Assembly (NCBI GenBank): GCA_007922225.1
Contig: ML679971.1
Location: forward strand, 2,236,611-2,300,610
Length of the DNA stretch: 64,000 nt
Direction of reading: 5' to 3'
From: Emydura subglobosa
Lineage: Eukaryota > Chordata > Testudines > Chelidae
Part shown: positions 59,865 through 64,000 of the stretch, in pieces
Position numbering within the stretch: the first letter of the stretch is position 1
How the letters are laid out: every line of letters begins with the position of its first letter
Made by a program: the position numbers and the translations under genes
Notes under the pieces: model-generated
What the model was told of the DNA's origin: nothing
Database searches by the model: none
Seen by the model: only the letters and a program-made list of their open reading frames with translations

Positions 59865-60680
59865 TGCAAGTCCACAGATATCCATGGACCATTTTTTGTG
59901 GATCGTGGATCGGATGCAGATCTCAAAGGCCGGAAAGCTGCCTACAGCTCAGCCTTTGAGTCTGCTTTCCTGCCTTCGAGATCGGAAATGGGGCTGGCCC
60001 CCATCAGCTGTTTGGCAGGGGTCCCTGGGTGGGTGGTGATCACAGGGTGCCTACCCCAGCCTACAGCCTTGGGGGAAGACAGTTCCCTGGAGACTGGACT
60101 CTATATCCCTGCAGGAGGAGCCAGGATTCCACCAGGTAGGCCACCCCAATGCTGGCGGGAGATGACTTCACAATGGGGCCACTCCCAGAGAATGGAGAGC
60201 AAGTGCTGAGGCCCAGAGCTGGCTCCCCCTTAGCAGGGGCAACAACAGGCATGAGCCTGGCTCTGAGACCACAGGAGACTGAGAAGAGAGCCCTCTCCCC
60301 ACCCCTACCAGATGGCTTCCCCAGTGGAGATCCTGCCTCTGGCTCCCCTTATCCCTCTCTTTCACTTTTCTCCTCAATTCCCTGGCAGCCTGGCCTTCTT
60401 CCACTGGCTCTGCTCCCCTCCCCTCATCCCCCAGGCAGCCTGATCAGCTGTTCCACAGGGCCTCCAGTGCCAATGATTGGTGGGGCCTTGGGGCTGGCTG
60501 CAGAACAGCTGGTGGCAGTGGAGGTGGATCGCCAAACAGCTGATTGGTGGCCCAGGGTTAGTGGTGCAGATGCAGGTAGATGTAAAGCAGGGAGTGTGGA
60601 TTGCAGGTCAGATAGACATTGATGCTTGCAGATATGGATTGGATGCGGATCCACATTTTTGTATCTGTGCAGGCCTCTAT
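59865..60680. mobile_element. Putative GC-rich DNA transposon
   Basis: GC-rich island with related ends. Start: 'gccctgcaagtccacagata', then 'ttttttgtggatcgtggatc' and 'ggatgcagatctc'. End, reversed: 'gcctgcacagatacaaaaat', then 'gtggatccgcatccaatcca'. This gives an imperfect terminal inverted repeat of about 50 bp. Borders and target duplication are unresolved. The open frames inside are accidental. Confidence 0.5.
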
Positions 60681-60789
60681 TCAGACAAGAAACAATAGAT
60701 TGGAAAGGGGAAAGCATGGAGAGTTAGTGGGGAGAACTGTCATCTCTTATAATCCATTACAAACAGACATTTATTCAGCCGATCATATA

Positions 60790-60860
60790 CAGTATGTAAT
60801 ATGTTTCTTTTTACTGATGGGAAACTGAGGCAAAGAATTATTAGGTGACCTGCCTATGAG
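60790..60860 (-). mobile_element. MIR-type SINE remnant
   Basis: 'tactgatgggaaactgaggc' and 'tattaggtgacctgcc' read as the reverse complement of the MIR core. Short and diverged. Confidence 0.45.
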
Positions 60861-62900
60861 AACACTGGAAAGCAAGAATATCTGAAATCTCTGCTGCTTC
60901 CAGATGGCTATAACTCTTAGGCTAATCTGTAATCGTGTGAGTTTACAATTTGAAGAGCAAATATATCTGATGTTCAATCACAACAATTTCTTCGGTAGAA
61001 TAGGGATAGCAAATAACTTTAAATTATATACACAAGGATACTTCATCCATCAATGAAAGCCAGCATGTGTAATGTGCTAATTGTTTAACAGTAAGAAAAG
61101 GTTGATCATGTCCTGAGGAAATTATAGAGGCAATCATGGGTAGGCCAAGTTTAATTACCCACATTTTTAATTTGTCCAGGATGTTGCCAGTACCCTTATT
61201 CTTAACAAAACTATTGATGAGCCACTACTGCTCAGTTTCATTTTTCAGTGGAAAAACAGTACCAGAGTGCCACCTACTACTATGCATGAATGTTGTTTTG
61301 ATCATAACCGAGAAAAGAACAGCACCTTCTTCACTAAAACAGTCTTCTGCATGAGCTGGGTGTTCTTTTGCTTCCACAGTACACATGCTCACGTGTAAAC
61401 GTGCAGTCTGAGGAGAGGTGACAGATACAGCAGGTGCAGTTTACAGTTTTAAATATACCTTAATCAGAATAATTATTTGTTATGGCAGCACCAAGGGACA
61501 ACTAAGAGAAGGATACCACCATGCTAGGCACTGTACACACAGGAGTCAGTTCCTACTGCAAAGTGTTTACAATCTAAATAAGCAAGACAGACAAAGGATA
61601 AGGTACAATCTGAGTAACAATGTACTGGTCATCAATGGGTATGTTAGCTACTTTTTTCTTTTTTAAAAAGTGTTGTATGGGGTTGTGTTGGAAGCAGATT
61701 AGCTACCCAAAAAAATAGATAAATAAATAAACAATCAAGGAACATAGTAGCATGGGCATTAAAAAGAAGGGAAGGAAAAAGGGGAGCTCAGAAGATAGGT
61801 AGAGTAATAACTACTGGCGAGAGACGAGAGAACTCCAGTGTAAAGGCTATAAAAACCAGTGAAAGGCTGCTGACATCATCAAACTCCATAGGTCACTGCT
61901 GCTTTTCTCTGCTGTTGCTGGTTGAGTTTCTGGCTGGCTCCTGCCAGCAGTTCCTTTTGTCCAGGAACTCACAAAGCTGAGAAGGGTGGGACTGCATGGG
62001 CTCTGGTGCCCCCAGAGAGGAGGTCTCCCCTGCACAATTCCAGGTTTAGAGATGGATTTCAGTTCCTGCTTCCCTTAGTGCTACTGTTGTACCTGCTTCA
62101 GCTGTTTGTTTTTCTCTACTGCTGCTGGCTGAGTTGTGATAAACAATTTTTCTAGGTGTAGCCTTCGTAGAGTTTAACCACTATTATACATATGCATGTT
62201 GTGATGAAAGGGCCATATTCATGTTTTAAGCAGAGAGGAGAAGGTTTTAGAAAAAGATCTGGATATCTAAAATATAAAAACCCAAATACACATTAAAGCT
62301 GTCTTCTGGTGAGCCTGGATGTTACTGTATCACTCCAACTCTACCGCACAACTGTACTGTAAATGTAAAGAGGCACCGTCAACTTAAAAATAACACTTTT
62401 TGTTAAACCTACTATTACAAATAACACAAGGTTAATTAATGTAAGTGTAAGAGAAAAATATTTCCTCTACTTTTTCCTGTTTATTTTAATGGTGTATTTC
62501 ACAGCACTTGGGTACAGCCAGTCTGTTTCCTCTGGTTGTGTGGGTCTTTCATACAGCAACAAGGCAGAAGAAAACATTTTTAAACTGGTAAAAATGTATA
62601 GGGAGCATTCTTGTCCTGAGTTGATTCAGATTGTGGTATGCCCCCTGGCTTTTTGCGCTGGCTGCTGAATGAGCCACAATTAGTGGCGAATGCAGCAGAG
62701 TCTGGGAGAAGAGGATCTGTATTTTGCAATCACGGAGTATCAGCTTATCCCAGGCTCCCAGATGTCCTGTGACACCTCCACAGAACACGGCGGTTCGGAT
62801 TTCGGATGTGGCTCTCCTCTATGGAAGCGATTGTCGGAGGCTTTCCTGAATCCCAGTCCTGCAAAGCCAGTGTTGAATGGGAACACCAGCCCAGGGCGAT
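60861..62900. other. Intergenic; one old repeat
   Basis: 61,480-61,610 carries 'catgctaggcactgtacaca' and 'tttacaatctaaataagcaa', then gacagacaaagga, the same repeat family as 25,155-25,225. 61,880-62,130 is moderately GC-rich. No gene found. Confidence 0.4.
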
Positions 62901-62944
62901 CCCGGTTACGCACACCTGCCTCCCACGTCAAAACAAGGAACGCT

Positions 62945-63150
62945 CCCTGTCGTCACACACACACAGACACCTCCCTCCACCCCCGATCCCAAAACAGTCC
63001 CACCTTCACAGACAGACAGACGGACAGCTCCCTACCACCTTATGCCAAGACACACCCACCTTCACAGACAGACGGACAGCTCCCCGCCCCCACGTCCCCA
63101 AAGCACGGCCTCGGTTTGATTACAGACAGACAGACACCCTTCTCCCCGGG
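62945..63150. repeat. CA/GACA-rich minisatellite upstream of CDC5L
   Basis: Degenerate copies of a unit containing 'ttcacagacagac' and 'ggacagctccc' lie at about 62,995, 63,060 and (partly) 63,120, preceded by a short (CA)n. The long open frames across it are consequences of its composition, not genes. Confidence 0.7.
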
Positions 63151-63299
63151 CACCCGCCCATTCCACGAGGCTGGCTCACCTGCCGGGTCAGTCAGACCCA
63201 GACCCCCACTCCCTCATCCTACACAGACACCCGCCCCCCTTCCCCGGGTTCTGTGCCCGCAGCACCTCCGGGCGCCAGGTGGCGCTATGACAATGCTTC

Positions 63300-63599
63300 C
63301 CTACCCCTGCACAACAGCCCGCTTCGCCCCTTTCCGCCCCCTTCGCAGACCTGCGCACGCGCAGCTTTTGTAACCCGCTCACTAGCGGTGCTCCTGCCCG
63401 GTCCCCTCTCAATGCGCATGCGCGCAGCTACGACTGACGGCCTAACTGTGCGTCGGCTCGGAGTCTTGACACATTCCTCGCGCCTCTGTTCGAAGTGCGC
63501 CTGCGCAGGATCTCAACTGCCCGCTGCGCGGAGAGTGGTGTCTCTCCTGCGCCGCCATCGTCTCTTTTCATCCGGAGCCCGCTCGCCTTCGCCGCCAAG
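63300..63599 (+). promoter_or_regulatory. CDC5L: CDC5L promoter with NRF1-type motif cluster
   Basis: CpG-rich, TATA-less region. Exact matches to the NRF1 consensus YGCGCAYGCGCR: TGCGCACGCGCA (63,352-63,363) and TGCGCATGCGCG (63,413-63,424). One-base variants: TGCGCCTGCGCA (63,496-63,507) and, downstream in the intron, CGCGCATGCGCC (63,731-63,742). The 5' UTR probably starts within 'gtctcttttcatccgg' or upstream. Start site not determinable. Confidence 0.7.
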
Positions 63600-63644
63600 A
63601 TGCCGCGGATTATGATCAAAGGGGGCGTGTGGCGAAACACCGAG
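63600..63644 (+). CDS. CDC5L: CDC5L, exon 1 (5' end only)
   Basis: Encodes MPRIMIKGGVWRNTE, the known N-terminus of CDC5L. CDC5L is the Myb-like DNA/RNA-binding protein of the Prp19 (NineTeen) complex, needed for the catalytic activation of the spliceosome and for G2/M progression. The ATG lies in a good context (gccgccaagATGc). The exon is 45 nt and ends GAG|GTAGGG, phase 0, immediately before the point where the first Myb/SANT repeat continues (DEILKA in the known protein). The rest of the gene (about 800 residues) lies beyond the window. The gene is in tandem with, and downstream of, the zinc-finger gene. Confidence 0.95.
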
Positions 63645-64000
63645 GTAGGGGCCGCGTCCCTTCCTGGCACCTCCGGGGCCCAGCCGCAGGGCCCGCTGAG
63701 CTGCTGCTCGGGAGCCAGAAAGGGTAGTGGCGCGCATGCGCCAGAGGGCGCACAGGCGCAGAGGGTGCTACAGCATGGTCACTCCCTTAATACTTGAGGG
63801 TCCCAGTGTGCAGCGCAGGGCTTAGAGCCGCAAGGGCCGCTCCTGTGTGTGGCATGGACGGGGAGCCTAGATCCCCGTTAGCAGCTACCTGCTGGGAGCG
63901 GTTCCCAGTGTGCAGAAATGGGCAGGGGCCTCTTGTGCGCCGGGAGCTGTTCTCTCTGTAGGCTCGGATCCCCAGCGTGCAGCATGGGCAGGGGACTCGT
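63645..64000 (+). other. CDC5L: CDC5L intron 1 (start)
   Basis: Begins with GTAGGG after exon 1. GC-rich, with three spaced related segments of the form 'cccagtgtgcag...gggcagggg' at 63,802, 63,904 and 63,970. No second exon is visible before the window ends. Confidence 0.8.

Noticed and set aside
59898..60622. Frames of 103 and 157 codons
   Set aside because: They fall within the GC-rich putative DNA transposon and read as compositionally biased, with no domain.
62806..63615. Long + strand open frame of 269 codons upstream of CDC5L
   Set aside because: It runs through the CA/GACA minisatellite and CpG promoter and is Pro/His/Thr-rich by composition. It overlaps the CDC5L start in another frame and has no recognisable domain.

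Overview
The window is vertebrate nuclear DNA, most likely from a turtle or another non-avian sauropsid. I infer this from its intron-containing genes, CpG-island promoters, many old CR1 LINE copies (including the characteristic CR1 3' tails), a Tx1-like LINE fragment, MIR-type SINEs and numerous short hAT elements with 8-bp target duplications. Species cannot be fixed from sequence alone. About 42 kb on the left is gene-poor, and two + strand genes lie on the right.

1-42,000 is a repeat-rich intergenic desert with no supportable protein-coding gene. It holds CR1 fragments in both orientations, an LTR inserted into one CR1 with its target duplication still visible, a broken hAT transposase (about 34.0-35.8 kb), at least four small hAT elements in this part, two fold-back SINE structures, and a few stretches that look like candidate conserved non-coding DNA.

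42,480-58,430 contains a three-exon C2H2 zinc-finger gene that I cannot match to a named orthologue. A CpG-island promoter carries a 14-codon first exon (42,998-43,040). Exon 2 (46,341-47,012) encodes an acidic domain with a poly-Asp run and a degenerate repeat. A large last exon (52,288-54,899) encodes 15 zinc fingers. All junctions are phase 1 with GT/AG borders, giving about 1,108 residues. The C-terminal fingers repeat as modules, and relics of further fingers lie just past the stop codon. Both introns are filled mainly with CR1 and DNA transposons.

63,300-64,000 contains the promoter and first coding exon of CDC5L (spliceosome/Prp19-complex Myb-like protein), recognised from its first 15 residues and the exon border after them. 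Several NRF1-type motifs cluster at this promoter and one near-match lies in the zinc-finger gene's promoter. The two genes are in tandem on the + strand, about 9 kb apart from stop codon to start codon.

No CRISPR, operon or prokaryotic features are present. The best leads are the modular zinc-finger gene with its eroded C-terminus, the overlapping upstream reading frame at its start, and the fold-back SINE palindromes.
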